Below are positions 7,623 to 16,284 of a stretch of 34,992 bases of DNA, one piece after another. Under the pieces are notes generated by a model. The model was given only the letters and a program-made list of their open reading frames with translations, ran no database searches and was not told where the DNA came from. Position 1 is the stretch's first letter, and each line of letters begins with the position of its first letter. Both the position numbers and the translations under genes were made by a program. The DNA comes from an uncultured Lachnospiraceae bacterium (GTDB lineage: Bacteria; Bacillota; Clostridia; Lachnospirales; Lachnospiraceae): assembly GCA_946614165.1 (NCBI GenBank), contig CAMOGQ010000023.1, positions 1 through 34,992 on the forward strand, in the 5' to 3' direction.

Positions 7623-7688
7623 GCCTGCTTTCGGGGCAAAAAAGAGAGTCCGACACATTCCATATCAGAGGGGGAAAGAAGAGCTGTA

Positions 7689-7717
7689 TTGACATTGTGC
7701 GCACACTATGATAATGT
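7689..7717 (+). promoter_or_regulatory. Promoter with internal palindrome upstream of the antitoxin-like gene
   Basis: A consensus -35 TTGACA (7689-7694) is followed by an AT-rich -10 region; TAATGT (7712-7717) gives a 17-bp spacer and GATAAT (7710-7715) a 15-bp one. The spacer contains the perfect palindrome TGTGCGCACA (7696-7705), well placed for repression by a DNA-binding antitoxin. Confidence 0.6.
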
Positions 7718-7744
7718 AGCCTTTGTAAGGAGGAATAGTCCCCT

Positions 7745-7960
7745 ATGGCATCAACAAATATTAATATCAGGATCGATTCGGAATTAAAAGAAAATGCAGA
7801 AGCGCTGTTTTCTGATCTCGGACTGAGTATGACAGCAGCCATCACTATTTTTTTAAAAAGCTGTGTAAACAGCAACGGCATACCGTTTGAGCTTCGACGA
7901 AATCACCCGGCCAAAGAAACTGCGCCTTCAACGGAAATCTGTGAAGAACAGACGCAGTGA
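7745..7960 (+). CDS. RelB/DinJ-family antitoxin-like protein (orphan)
   Basis: A 71-residue protein with the ribbon-helix-helix signature of RelB/DinJ antitoxins: N-I-N-I-R-I-D-S-E-L-K forms the DNA-contacting strand, L-G-L-S-M-T-A-A-I-T-I-F-L the two helices, and I-P-F-E-L-R the typical exit. DinJ is about 86 residues, so the toxin-binding C terminus is short here. No RelE/YafQ-type toxin is found downstream or upstream. Instead an ATPase-nuclease gene starts 40 bp later. AAGGAGG is at 7727-7733. Autorepression through the palindrome at 7696-7705 is an inference. Base composition is AT-richer than the surroundings, suggesting acquisition. Confidence 0.8.
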   Translation: MASTNINIRIDSELKENAEALFSDLGLSMTAAITIFLKSCVNSNGIPFELRRNHPAKETAPSTEICEEQTQ

Positions 7961-8000
7961 GGATCCGAATTTGCGGGGAGTTTCGAACAGGAGGAATCGA

Positions 8001-9587
8001 ATGAAGAAATTTAATACTACTGCGGTATGTATACCGTCAAAGCATTACATGGTCGATCTTACCGACCGTATCAGAGAGATTGGGAAGATGGTAGACGCTG
8101 GGGAATACTTTGCCATAAATCGTGCACGGCAGTACGGTAAGACTACGACACTTAACCTTCTGAGGAAATACCTGTCAGATGAATATGATGTGATCAGTCT
8201 GACTTTTCAGGCTATTGGAGAAGCCGGATTTGAATCGGAGCAGTTGTTTGTCAAAGCATTCTGCAGACTGCTCATGAAGAAACCTGGCAATTACAGACTG
8301 ATTCCAAATGAAATAAAAAAACATTTCGAGGACTTCCTTGGAAGAACAGAGAGGGAAGCGGCTCTGGACGAATTGTTTATTGCGTTTTCAGAGTGGTGTA
8401 CCATATCGGAAAAACCCCTTGTCCTGATTGTCGATGAAGTGGACAGTGCGACAAATAATCAGGTTTTTCTTGATTTTCTTGCGCAGCTAAGGGATGGCTA
8501 TATTAGCAGGGAAACAGATGATGCTGCTGCTTTTCAGTCGGTTATCCTTGCCGGAGTAACAGATGTCCGGCATTTGAAGACCAGAATACGGCCGGAAGAT
8601 CAGCATAAGATGAACAGTCCCTGGAACATTGCCTCAGACTTTGACATTGATATGAGCCTTTCCGAATCCGGAATAAAGGGAATGCTGGATGAATATGAAG
8701 CGGACCATAAAACCGGTATGGACACATCGGCTATAGCAAAACTTTTGCGGGATTACACAAACGGTTATCCCTTCCTGGTAAGCAGGATCTGTCAGCTGAT
8801 CGATGAAGAAGTCGGAAGGCGCACAGGTCTGAAAGATGCATGGACTTCGGCTGGATTTGACGAAGCCGTTAAACTGCTGCTTGCTGAAAATAATACACTT
8901 TTTGAGTCGCTTACAAAAAATCTGAATCATCTGCCGGAACTGAAAGCCGCGATACGGAGTATTCTGATGGAAGGAACGAGACTGACCTGGAACGGGCAGC
9001 AGGACGCCATCTCTGTAATGCAGATGTACGGACTGATCCGGAACGAGCACAATACAGTAAAGATCGCCAATAGAATTTTTGAAACTTTGCTTTACAACCT
9101 TTTTCTCTCGGATGAAGAATTCAAAAACAATGCTTTTTCCAGAGAAGGGGATCTGGCGAAAAATATATTTGTGAAGGATGGCTGTCTGGATGTCAGAATG
9201 ATCCTCGAAGGATTCATCAGGACATATCATCAGATTTTCGGACCGCTGGAAGACAGGTTTCCCGAAAAAGACGGCAGAGAACTGTTTTTGCTTTATCTGA
9301 AACCGATCATCAACGGGACAGGCAATTACTATATTGAAGCGCAGACGAGGGATCAGAAAAGAACAGACGTGATTATAGACTATCTGGGTCAGCAGTATAT
9401 TATCGAAATGAAACTGTGGAGAGGGGAACGATACAATGCCGAAGGTGAAAAACAGATCAGTGAATATCTGGACTACTTTGGCCTTTCAGTAGGATATATG
9501 CTGAGTTTCAATTTCAACAGGAATAAGGAGACAGGTGTCAGGCGGGTAGTAATCGGAGACAAAGTCATATATGAAGGGACCGTTTAA
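8001..9587 (+). CDS. AAA-like ATPase with C-terminal PD-(D/E)XK nuclease-like domain (DUF1703 type)
   Basis: A 528-residue protein. The N-terminal P-loop domain has a Walker A of the form RARQYGKTTT (41-50) and a Walker B LVLIVDEVD (140-148). The C terminus matches the PD-(D/E)XK pattern of this family, with Asp456 (R-T-D-V) and E-M-K (469-471), followed by Q-I-S-E-Y-L-D-Y. Proteins of this architecture are frequent in gut bacteria; their function is not established, and I do not assign one. I chose ATG at 8001 because AGGAGG is at 7989-7994; the reading frame extends open upstream to 7887, overlapping the antitoxin-like gene. It lies in an AT-rich island and has its own terminator at 9672. 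A role in defence or mobile-element upkeep is conjecture. Confidence 0.85.
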   Translation: MKKFNTTAVCIPSKHYMVDLTDRIREIGKMVDAGEYFAINRARQYGKTTTLNLLRKYLSDEYDVISLTFQAIGEAGFESEQLFVKAFCRLLMKKPGNYRLIPNEIKKHFEDFLGRTEREAALDELFIAFSEWCTISEKPLVLIVDEVDSATNNQVFLDFLAQLRDGYISRETDDAAAFQSVILAGVTDVRHLKTRIRPEDQHKMNSPWNIASDFDIDMSLSESGIKGMLDEYEADHKTGMDTSAIAKLLRDYTNGYPFLVSRICQLIDEEVGRRTGLKDAWTSAGFDEAVKLLLAENNTLFESLTKNLNHLPELKAAIRSILMEGTRLTWNGQQDAISVMQMYGLIRNEHNTVKIANRIFETLLYNLFLSDEEFKNNAFSREGDLAKNIFVKDGCLDVRMILEGFIRTYHQIFGPLEDRFPEKDGRELFLLYLKPIINGTGNYYIEAQTRDQKRTDVIIDYLGQQYIIEMKLWRGERYNAEGEKQISEYLDYFGLSVGYMLSFNFNRNKETGVRRVVIGDKVIYEGTV

Positions 9588-9671
9588 ACAGGCATACGTA
9601 ATTGAGAAAACCGAGCCGGCGTACTTCTGAAAATACTCATAAGGTGAACACAGAAAAACAGTGAATGCATT

Positions 9672-9709
9672 AAGCCACAGCTTCTTTTGGGAACTGTGGC
9701 TTTTCTATT
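9672..9709 (+). terminator. Intrinsic terminator after the ATPase-nuclease gene
   Basis: AAGCCACAG (9672-9680) pairs with CTGTGGCTT (9694-9702); TTC/GAA extends the stem inside a one-base bulge. A T-rich tail follows. It marks the right edge of the island. The 84 bp between the gene and this hairpin contain nothing recognisable. Confidence 0.75.
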
Positions 9710-9757
9710 TTTCGAATGGGGAATCACAGGGGAAAAACCGATAAGAATCCCTGACTG

Positions 9758-10477
9758 TCAGAATTCAAAGAAACTTTCGGGAAGGGTCCTTCTGGGCCGC
9801 ATGCGGCCGTCTCCCCGCGCCTGTGCCTGTTCCTTCAGGCGAAGGGCACAGACAAGGCGCTCCGGCGCCTCTTTATCCCCCTGGCTGACCCGGAGGCGGA
9901 AATGGGCGATGGCTTCGTCAAAAAGGGCGAGAAGGTCTTCATGAGAATAGAGTCCCGGATGGAATTCTCCAAGGCGCAGGCAGATCTCCGGATAGACCCA
10001 GGAGTCCTTTTCCCGGACCGCTTTCGCATAGGCCTTCTGATAGGCTGAAAGGGACTTTTCACAGGAAAAAGCGTTGGGGTCCTCCCGCAGGCGGTCCCCC
10101 TCTTCCAGAAGGTCCCTGGCCGAAGGGCTCACTTCCTTCTTATTCTCCCAGGGCGGAAGGCCGGCCCTTTTCCGGAGCTCCTCCAGCAGATCTCCGGAAA
10201 GATAGAGAGGGTGGTCTCCGGGATCCAGAAGGACGCCCAGAGCGTCCTTTTCATACATGGCCCTTTCAAACAGGGCCTGCATGGGAATCTCTGCCAGGCC
10301 ATCTCTGCCGCCGCTCCATGCGCTGATCCAGTAAAAGGCGTCGGGATCCCTCTTTTCTTCCGGGAGCACATGCAGAGCAAAGTTCTTTTTCAGAAGAGAC
10401 GCAAGAAGAGCAAGGACCGGCTCCGGGTCCTTCTGCCCTCCCTTATAAAAAGCCTCAGCGGCCTCTCTGACTGTCAT
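9758..10477 (-). CDS. Hypothetical helical protein
   Basis: A 239-residue cytoplasmic protein I do not recognise. There is no signal peptide or membrane helix. It is rich in charged residues and mostly helical by pattern. Residues 78-101 (V-L-L-D-P-G-D-H-P-L-Y-L-S-G-D-L-L) are faintly reminiscent of SseB-like domains. The second half (about 125-205) looks like tetratricopeptide-style helix pairs: A-Y-Q-K-A-Y-A-K-A and I-C-L-R-L-G-E. Translation is supported by an excellent AAGGAGG site 9 bp before the ATG and by codon use like the core genes. It stands alone, divergent from the channel gene. Confidence 0.7.
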   Translation of the reverse strand: MTVREAAEAFYKGGQKDPEPVLALLASLLKKNFALHVLPEEKRDPDAFYWISAWSGGRDGLAEIPMQALFERAMYEKDALGVLLDPGDHPLYLSGDLLEELRKRAGLPPWENKKEVSPSARDLLEEGDRLREDPNAFSCEKSLSAYQKAYAKAVREKDSWVYPEICLRLGEFHPGLYSHEDLLALFDEAIAHFRLRVSQGDKEAPERLVCALRLKEQAQARGDGRMRPRRTLPESFFEF

Positions 10478-10701
10478 GGCGGATCCCCTCCTTAAGATTT
10501 TTCCTTCATCCTCAGAAAATATGCCGCACCCTGATCATTTATTCTGGGGCTCCCCTTATCTTATCATGAAGGGACTTTTTTGGGCAGAGGGACAGGCCCT
10601 GGAAAGTTGGAAGGGTCCGGAAAAGTTATCTGGGGACGAATCGGGCAAAACGTAGTATGATAGAAACGTAAGAGTATACCCCAGACAAGGCGGAGCAGGC
10701 T

Positions 10702-11742
10702 ATGGAAGAAAAGAAACAGACCGGTACGAAAAAAAGACAGGCGGCATCCGGCAGAAATACCGCCGAAAAAAGGAGAGTTTCCCGGCAGAAAAAAAAGAGG
10801 AGGGATCTGCGCAAGAGGGTCTTTGACGTGATCCAGATCGGATCCGCGGGGGACCTGCCCAGCCGCCTTTTCGACTATCTTCTGGTCTTTAACATTTTTG
10901 CCAACATCACCGTCCTGGTCCTGGGGACCTTCGAGCAGATGAATGCCTTCGACGGCATCTTCCGGGCCGTGGAGGTGGTGACGGTCCTCTTTTTTATGGT
11001 GGAGTACGCCCTGCGGATCTGGACGGCGGACCGCCTCTATCCGGACCTTCCCCGGGGGAAGGCCGTTTTGCACTTCCTTCTGTCCTTCGACGGCATTGTG
11101 GACCTCTTTACCATCCTGCCCTTTTTCTTCCTGATGGGCTTTACGGCCTTCCGGATCCTGAGGGTCTTCCGTATCTTCCATCTGTTCCGCATCAATACCA
11201 CCTACGACTCCTTCAATGTCATTACGGAGGTCATTTACGAAAAGAGGAACCAGATCATTTCCTCCGTGGTCATCATTCTGATCCTGATGCTGGCCTCCTC
11301 TCTCTGCATTTATTCCGTGGAGCACGACGCCCAGCCGGAGGCCTTTGAGAACGCCTTCTCCGGGATCTGGTGGTCCATGACCACCATCTTTACGGTGGGC
11401 TACGGAGACATCGTTCCCATCACGCCGGTGGGCCGTTTTCTGGCCGTTATCACCACCTTCCTGGGGGTGGGCGTGGTGGCCATTCCCACAGGCATCATCT
11501 CCGCAGGCTTCGTGGAGCAGTACCAGAAGGTCCAGCAGGAGAACCGGGTGGAGATCTACAGGAACAACACCTCCAGCCTCTACGTGGAAGAAGACTCCGC
11601 CTGGGTGGGGACCACCATCCGGGAGGTGGAGGAGGGGGGCCGCTGCGTTGTCACGGCGGTGGTCCGGGGCACCCTGGTGCTGGTCCCCAAGGACGACGTG
11701 GTCCTCATGGCCGGCGACACCCTTATTTACATGACGCTCTGA
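10702..11742 (+). CDS. Voltage-gated-type potassium channel
   Basis: A 346-residue membrane protein of the ion-transport family. A very basic N-terminal tail (1-38) precedes six hydrophobic segments. An S4-like helix carries regularly spaced arginines (F-R-I-L-R-V-F-R-I-F-H-L-F-R), and the pore loop has the potassium selectivity filter TVGYGD (231-236). A cytoplasmic C-terminal region (about 275-346) resembles the TrkA-C ligand-binding domain, ending in V-V-L-M-A-G-D-T-L-I-Y. It probably passes potassium in response to voltage or a small ligand. It is the first gene of a six-gene run; the CoA-transferase starts 37 bp later. The ribosome site is weak (GGCGGAG). A TATGAT at 10656 may be its -10, but no clear -35 is seen. 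Confidence 0.92.
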   Translation: MEEKKQTGTKKRQAASGRNTAEKRRVSRQKKKRRDLRKRVFDVIQIGSAGDLPSRLFDYLLVFNIFANITVLVLGTFEQMNAFDGIFRAVEVVTVLFFMVEYALRIWTADRLYPDLPRGKAVLHFLLSFDGIVDLFTILPFFFLMGFTAFRILRVFRIFHLFRINTTYDSFNVITEVIYEKRNQIISSVVIILILMLASSLCIYSVEHDAQPEAFENAFSGIWWSMTTIFTVGYGDIVPITPVGRFLAVITTFLGVGVVAIPTGIISAGFVEQYQKVQQENRVEIYRNNTSSLYVEEDSAWVGTTIREVEEGGRCVVTAVVRGTLVLVPKDDVVLMAGDTLIYMTL

Positions 11743-11778
11743 TCTGCAGGCAGATGCCTTTTCGGGCCGGGAGGACTT

Positions 11779-13119
11779 ATGGACGTTTATCAGGAATATG
11801 CCGCAAAGCTCCGCACGCCGGAGGAGGCGGTGGAAGTCATAAAGAGCGGGGACTGGGTGGACTATTCCACTAACGTGGGCTTCCCCTACCTGCTGGACAG
11901 GGCCCTGGCAAAGAGAAGGGACGAACTGTGCGACGTGAAGATCCGGGGCAATCTCTCCTTCGGGCCCATCGAGGCCGTGGAGTGCGACCCCTTAAGAGAA
12001 CATTTCACCTACAACTCCTGGCACTGCTCCGCCTATGAGCGGCAGCTCTGCGACAGGGGCCTGTGCAACTATATCCCCATGATCTTTCACCTGGTGGTGC
12101 CCTACTACCGCCACTTTCTGACGGTCAATGTGGCCATGACCAGCGTGACGCCCATGGACCGCCACGGCTACTTCAATCTCTCCTGCGCCGCAGGGGTGGC
12201 CAAGGGGATCCTGGAGTGCGCGGACATCGTGATCCTGGAGGTCAACGAGCACCTGCCCCGGATCCTGGGAGGATTCGACGAGAGCATCCACATCTCCCAG
12301 GTGGACTACGTGGTGGAGGGAGTCCATCCCCCTCTGCCCCAGTTCCCCATGGAAAAGCCCACCAGGGAGGATATCCTGATCGCGGAGCACATCCTCCCCC
12401 ACATCCGGGACGGGGCCACTCTGCAGCTGGGGATCGGGGCCATGCCCAACGTCATAGGGACCATGCTCTGCCAGTCCGACCTGAAGGACCTGGGCATGCA
12501 TACGGAGCTTTGCGGCGACGCCTACTACGAGCTCTGGAAGGCCGGCAAGCTGACCAACGAACGCAAGTCCTTCCAGAGGGGAAAGGGAGTCACCGGGATC
12601 GTCTTCGGGTCCAAAAAGCTCTACGACTGGGTGGACATGAATCCCGGCGTCATCATAGAGCCCCTGGAATTTGTCAACGATCCCGAAACCATCGCCCGGA
12701 TCGACAACATGATCTCCATCAACTCCTGCATCGCCGTGGATCTCTACGGCCAGATCTGCGCGGAGAGCGTGGGGCTCAGGCAGATCTCGGGCACGGGCGG
12801 CCAGCTGGACTATGTGACGGGAGCGGCCATGGCCAGGGGCGGCAAGGCCTTTATCTGCATGCCCTCCACCTTCGTGGACCGGCAGGGGGTCCGCCATTCC
12901 AACATCGTGCCCCATTTCGAAGGAGATATCGTGACCGATCCCCGGTCCCAGGCCTATTTCATCGTGACCGAATACGGGGTGGTGAACCTGGTGGGCAGGA
13001 CCACCTGGGAGAGGGCGGAGATGCTGATCTCCATAGCCCATCCGGATTTCCGCGAGGACCTGATCCGGGCGGCGGAAAAGCAGAAGATATGGAGAGGCTC
13101 CCCCAGGTGCCGGATTTAA
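11779..13119 (+). CDS. Acetyl-CoA hydrolase/transferase family CoA-transferase (butyryl-CoA:acetate or 4-hydroxybutyrate type)
   Basis: A 446-residue CoA-transferase that moves CoA between a short-chain acyl-CoA and a carboxylate such as acetate. Both halves of the family are present: the N-terminal domain with S-G-D-W-V-D-Y (28-34) and the C-terminal domain with G-I-G-A-M-P-N near 220, the H-T-E motif whose Glu243 is the expected covalent catalytic residue, and the I-S-G-T-G-G-Q-L-D-Y-V loop near 335. In Clostridia such enzymes often finish butyrate or 4-hydroxybutyrate fermentation. Sequence alone does not fix the acyl group, and no butyrate-pathway genes adjoin it. A GGGAGG ribosome site precedes the ATG. 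The metallophosphoesterase follows 13 bp later. Confidence 0.9.
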   Translation: MDVYQEYAAKLRTPEEAVEVIKSGDWVDYSTNVGFPYLLDRALAKRRDELCDVKIRGNLSFGPIEAVECDPLREHFTYNSWHCSAYERQLCDRGLCNYIPMIFHLVVPYYRHFLTVNVAMTSVTPMDRHGYFNLSCAAGVAKGILECADIVILEVNEHLPRILGGFDESIHISQVDYVVEGVHPPLPQFPMEKPTREDILIAEHILPHIRDGATLQLGIGAMPNVIGTMLCQSDLKDLGMHTELCGDAYYELWKAGKLTNERKSFQRGKGVTGIVFGSKKLYDWVDMNPGVIIEPLEFVNDPETIARIDNMISINSCIAVDLYGQICAESVGLRQISGTGGQLDYVTGAAMARGGKAFICMPSTFVDRQGVRHSNIVPHFEGDIVTDPRSQAYFIVTEYGVVNLVGRTTWERAEMLISIAHPDFREDLIRAAEKQKIWRGSPRCRI

Positions 13120-13132
13120 GAAGGAAGAGATT

Positions 13133-14455
13133 TTGAAAAGCAGGATTTTCGCATGGCTCCTGGCCCTGATCCTTTTGTCCGCCTGCGCCCTGGCCCTTCC
13201 CGGGGAAAGCGGAAGGGTCCCATTGGGCGGGGAGCCGGAGAAAGGAAAAGGACCGGCAGCGGGGAAAGAAATGAAGGAATACAGGATCATTACAGCGACG
13301 GATCTGCATTACATATCCCCGGTGCTGACAGACCAGGGGGAATATTTTACGAATCTGGTGACCTATGCCGACGGCAAGGCCATGCCCTGCATAGAGGAGA
13401 TCGCAGAGGCTTTCATTGACAGGGTGATCTCTGAAGCCCCGGACCTTCTGATCCTGAGCGGGGACCTTACCTTCAACGGGGCCGTAAGGAGCCATACGGA
13501 CATGGCGGCAAAGCTTGCCCGCATAGAAAAGGCAGAGATCCCGGTCCTGGTGATCCCGGGAAACCATGACATAGGAAGAAAAAGCGCGGCCATGTTCCGG
13601 GGAAATACCTATACCCGGGTGCCCTCCCCGGACGCGGAACTGTTCCGGAGGATCTACCGGGACTTCGGACCGGACGAAGCCGAGTCCAGGGACCCCCTTT
13701 CCGGCTCCTATACCTGGAGGGCCGGGGAGGATCTGCTGATCCTGATGCTGGATACCAACTCGGGAGCGGAAAACGCCCTGCCGGAAGCCTCCTTCCCCTG
13801 GCTGGAGGAAGTCCTTTCCGGGGCCGGCAGGAAGGGAGACCGGGTCATTGCCGTCAGCCACCAGAACCTGTATATTCATAACAAGGCCTACTTCCGGGGC
13901 GTGGTCATAGACAACGCCTCCCGGGCGGCGGCCCTTTACGAAAAGTACGGAGTCCTGCTGAACCTGAGCGGCCACATGCACATGCAGCATCTGGAGGAGG
14001 ACTGCGGGGTGCCGGATATGGCCACCTCTTCCCTGACGGTCTACCCTCACCACTACGGCCTGATCACGGTGGATGAGGAGGGCCTGACCTACGGGACCAG
14101 GGACCTGGATGTGTCTGCCTGGGCCAGGGAGAAGGGATCGGAGGATCCCCGCCTCCTGGACTTTGAAAACTGGTCCCGGACCTTTTTCGAGGAGACCATG
14201 GAAAGGCAGGCCAGGGCCCGGGCCGATCAGCTGGAGGGCTTTTCGGAGGCGGAAAAGAAAACAATGACAGAAGCCATGGTCCGGATCACCTCGGCCTATT
14301 TCCGGGGAGAACCTCTGGACTTTGACGCCGTCGGGGAAGGGATGGACCTGTGGAACAGGGTGCCCGGGACCGGCTACGGCGCCTACGTGGAAAGCATCCG
14401 CAGGGACCTGGAGAAGGACCACCGGCATCTGGAAGTCAGGACAAGGCGGGACTGA
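13133..14455 (+). CDS. Lipoprotein metallophosphoesterase
   Basis: A 440-residue calcineurin-like phosphoesterase exported as a lipoprotein. A hydrophobic signal (5-17) ends in the lipobox L-S-A-C with Cys18. The two-metal site motifs are all visible: D-L-H (57-59), G-D-L (Asp111), G-N-H-D (143-146), His243 in V-S-H-Q-N, and G-H-M-H (280-283). The substrate may be a nucleotide, phosphodiester or phospholipid outside the cell; it cannot be chosen from sequence. The C-terminal 100 residues are helical and charged and not recognised. The start is TTG at 13133 behind AAGGAAGAG. It lies between the CoA-transferase and the rhomboid gene in one run. Confidence 0.88.
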   Translation: MKSRIFAWLLALILLSACALALPGESGRVPLGGEPEKGKGPAAGKEMKEYRIITATDLHYISPVLTDQGEYFTNLVTYADGKAMPCIEEIAEAFIDRVISEAPDLLILSGDLTFNGAVRSHTDMAAKLARIEKAEIPVLVIPGNHDIGRKSAAMFRGNTYTRVPSPDAELFRRIYRDFGPDEAESRDPLSGSYTWRAGEDLLILMLDTNSGAENALPEASFPWLEEVLSGAGRKGDRVIAVSHQNLYIHNKAYFRGVVIDNASRAAALYEKYGVLLNLSGHMHMQHLEEDCGVPDMATSSLTVYPHHYGLITVDEEGLTYGTRDLDVSAWAREKGSEDPRLLDFENWSRTFFEETMERQARARADQLEGFSEAEKKTMTEAMVRITSAYFRGEPLDFDAVGEGMDLWNRVPGTGYGAYVESIRRDLEKDHRHLEVRTRRD

Positions 14456-14485
14456 CGGAAGAAAAAGACATGGGAACTATCAGAT

Positions 14486-15610
14486 ATGATCGACCGATTT
14501 GAAGAAGCCCTGGGGCAAAAAGGATATTTGCGGCTGAAAAGCCGGCCGGATTGGGTCCATACCTTTATTCTTCCGGACGGCGATGAGGAGAATAAACGCA
14601 GCGCAAGGCGGGCCGTGATCTGCGTCGATTACCGGAGAGACTATTCCGTAGCCGGCGGCCAGATCCCCCTGATCCGGGCAAAGATCAGGGAGTATTTCGG
14701 CATGCCCATCGACCAGGACCGGATCCTGGTGGTGATCTTTACCCCTGACCCCGAAAGGGCCAGGCCCCTGAGCATGGAAAACCCCTACTGCTGGATCGTG
14801 GACGAAAGAGAGGATAAGCTGATCCTTTATGAGAACCAGCCCTCCGATTTTGACGGCATGCGGGGCGTGGCCGAAAGGCTGCACATGGAAAGAGCGTCCG
14901 CTCCGGAGGAAGAAGAGGAGAAGGAAGCCGGAAGGCAGAACTTCAACGGCTACAACTTCCAGAGAAGGAAGAGCGGATGGAGCCTCAAGGAAGAGCTGCA
15001 GTGGATCTTCCTGGGACAGAAAAAGCATTTCGTGACCATAGGCCTGGTCCTGATCAACGTCCTGACCTATGCGGTCCTGTCCATCCGGGGAGACCTGTCC
15101 CAGAGCCGTTACATGGTATCGGTGGGAGGCATGTACCCTCCCCTGATCATTGACAGGGGAGAATGGTGGCGGCTGATCACCAGCACCTTCCTCCATTTCG
15201 ACGTCTCCCACCTCTTCAACAACATGCTCATCCTTTATTTCCTGGGCAAGTGGGTAGAGGAAGCCCTGGGATCCGCCCGCTATGCGGGGGTCTACCTGGG
15301 AAGCGGCATCCTGGGAGCGGCCCTGTCCATGTACAGCTGCGTCGTGACGGGGGATATGTATGTTTCCGCCGGGGCCTCCGGGGCCATCTACGGCCTGATG
15401 GGCTCTCTGGCGGTCCTGATCCTTCTCCACAGGGGACGCTTCAGGGGCCTCTCCATCCAGCGGATGGCCTTTATGCTGGTCCTGTGCATCTACCAGAGCA
15501 TGACCAGCATGGGGATCGACAGCATGGGCCACCTGGGGGGCCTTATTTCGGGCGCGGTCCTGACCATGCTCCTTTACGGGATCTCCTACCTGGCAGGCTG
15601 GGAGATATGA
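14486..15610 (+). CDS. Rhomboid family intramembrane serine protease with N-terminal cytoplasmic domain
   Basis: A 374-residue protein. The C-terminal 190 residues form a six-helix rhomboid that cleaves substrate proteins within the membrane: H-L-F-N-N-M in the second helix, GASG with nucleophile Ser298, and His349 in M-G-H-L-G-G give the catalytic dyad. The first 155 residues are a soluble alpha/beta region of unknown function, ending in a Glu/Lys-rich linker (about 139-152). Bacillota rhomboids of the GluP class often carry an N-terminal extension, but I cannot match this one. The ribosome site is poor, so translation may depend on the upstream gene, which ends 30 bp earlier. No substrate is apparent. 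Confidence 0.9.
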   Translation: MIDRFEEALGQKGYLRLKSRPDWVHTFILPDGDEENKRSARRAVICVDYRRDYSVAGGQIPLIRAKIREYFGMPIDQDRILVVIFTPDPERARPLSMENPYCWIVDEREDKLILYENQPSDFDGMRGVAERLHMERASAPEEEEEKEAGRQNFNGYNFQRRKSGWSLKEELQWIFLGQKKHFVTIGLVLINVLTYAVLSIRGDLSQSRYMVSVGGMYPPLIIDRGEWWRLITSTFLHFDVSHLFNNMLILYFLGKWVEEALGSARYAGVYLGSGILGAALSMYSCVVTGDMYVSAGASGAIYGLMGSLAVLILLHRGRFRGLSIQRMAFMLVLCIYQSMTSMGIDSMGHLGGLISGAVLTMLLYGISYLAGWEI

Positions 15611-15671
15611 CCCGCATTTTCATAAAGACAAAACATGCCGGGAAAGCCCCGGCACAGGAAGGAATACTGCT

Positions 15672-16271
15672 TTGACGACCTACAGTTTTTTTGCCACCAT
15701 CGCAAGAATGAAATACATTGAGCGCTGGGCCCTTATGCGGAACGCCAGGGAGGAGAACCTGAGCGAGCATTCCATGGAAGTGGGCATGATCGCCCACGCC
15801 CTCTGCACCATCGGCAGCGTCCGTTTCGGGAAGCACCTTGACGCGGACCGGGCGGCCCTGATCGGCATCTATCACGATGCCTCCGAGATCATCACGGGGG
15901 ACATGCCCACCCCGGTCAAGTACTACAACGGGCAGATCCGAAACGCCTACAGGGAGGTGGAGGCCGCGGCCGAAGACCACCTGCTGGAGAGGCTGCCGGA
16001 GGACCTCCGCCCTGTCTATGAGGAGATCTTCCACGGCAGCAGGGAGGATGAGAACGAGATCTACATGCGGCGCCTTGTCAAGGCGGCGGACAAGCTTTCC
16101 GCCCTGATCAAGTGCATCGAGGAGGAGAACGCGGGCAACAGGGAATTCAGGACCGCCAGGCAGTCCACGGAGAAGATCCTGGACCAGCTGGCCCGGGAGC
16201 TTCCCGAGGTAAGGACCTTCATGGAGGAATTCCTGCCGCCCTACGGATCGACCCTGGACGAGCTTGCCTGA
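15672..16271 (+). CDS. yfbR: 5'-deoxynucleotidase, YfbR type
   Basis: A 199-residue HD-domain phosphohydrolase that removes phosphate from deoxyribonucleoside 5'-monophosphates, a step in nucleotide pool control. It follows E. coli YfbR closely over its length: Arg18-Trp19 (the residues that select deoxyribose), S-E-H-S with His33, His68-Asp69 in Y-H-D-A-S-E, and T-G-D-M-P-T-P-V-K-Y (75-84). Length equals that of the E. coli enzyme. The start is TTG at 15672, with AGGAAGGA 8 bp upstream. A second, different HD protein follows 13 bp later. Confidence 0.9.
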   Translation: MTTYSFFATIARMKYIERWALMRNAREENLSEHSMEVGMIAHALCTIGSVRFGKHLDADRAALIGIYHDASEIITGDMPTPVKYYNGQIRNAYREVEAAAEDHLLERLPEDLRPVYEEIFHGSREDENEIYMRRLVKAADKLSALIKCIEEENAGNREFRTARQSTEKILDQLARELPEVRTFMEEFLPPYGSTLDELA

Positions 16272-16284
16272 GAAAGGAGCACGG

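Noticed and set aside
7887..8000. Upstream extension of the ATPase-nuclease reading frame
   Set aside because: It has no ribosome site, overlaps the antitoxin gene and is unlike the family's N terminus; ATG at 8001 follows a perfect AGGAGG.
16264..16284. TTG start for the second HD protein
   Set aside because: It would overlap the yfbR stop and lacks a ribosome site; ATG at 16285 has AAAGGAG.
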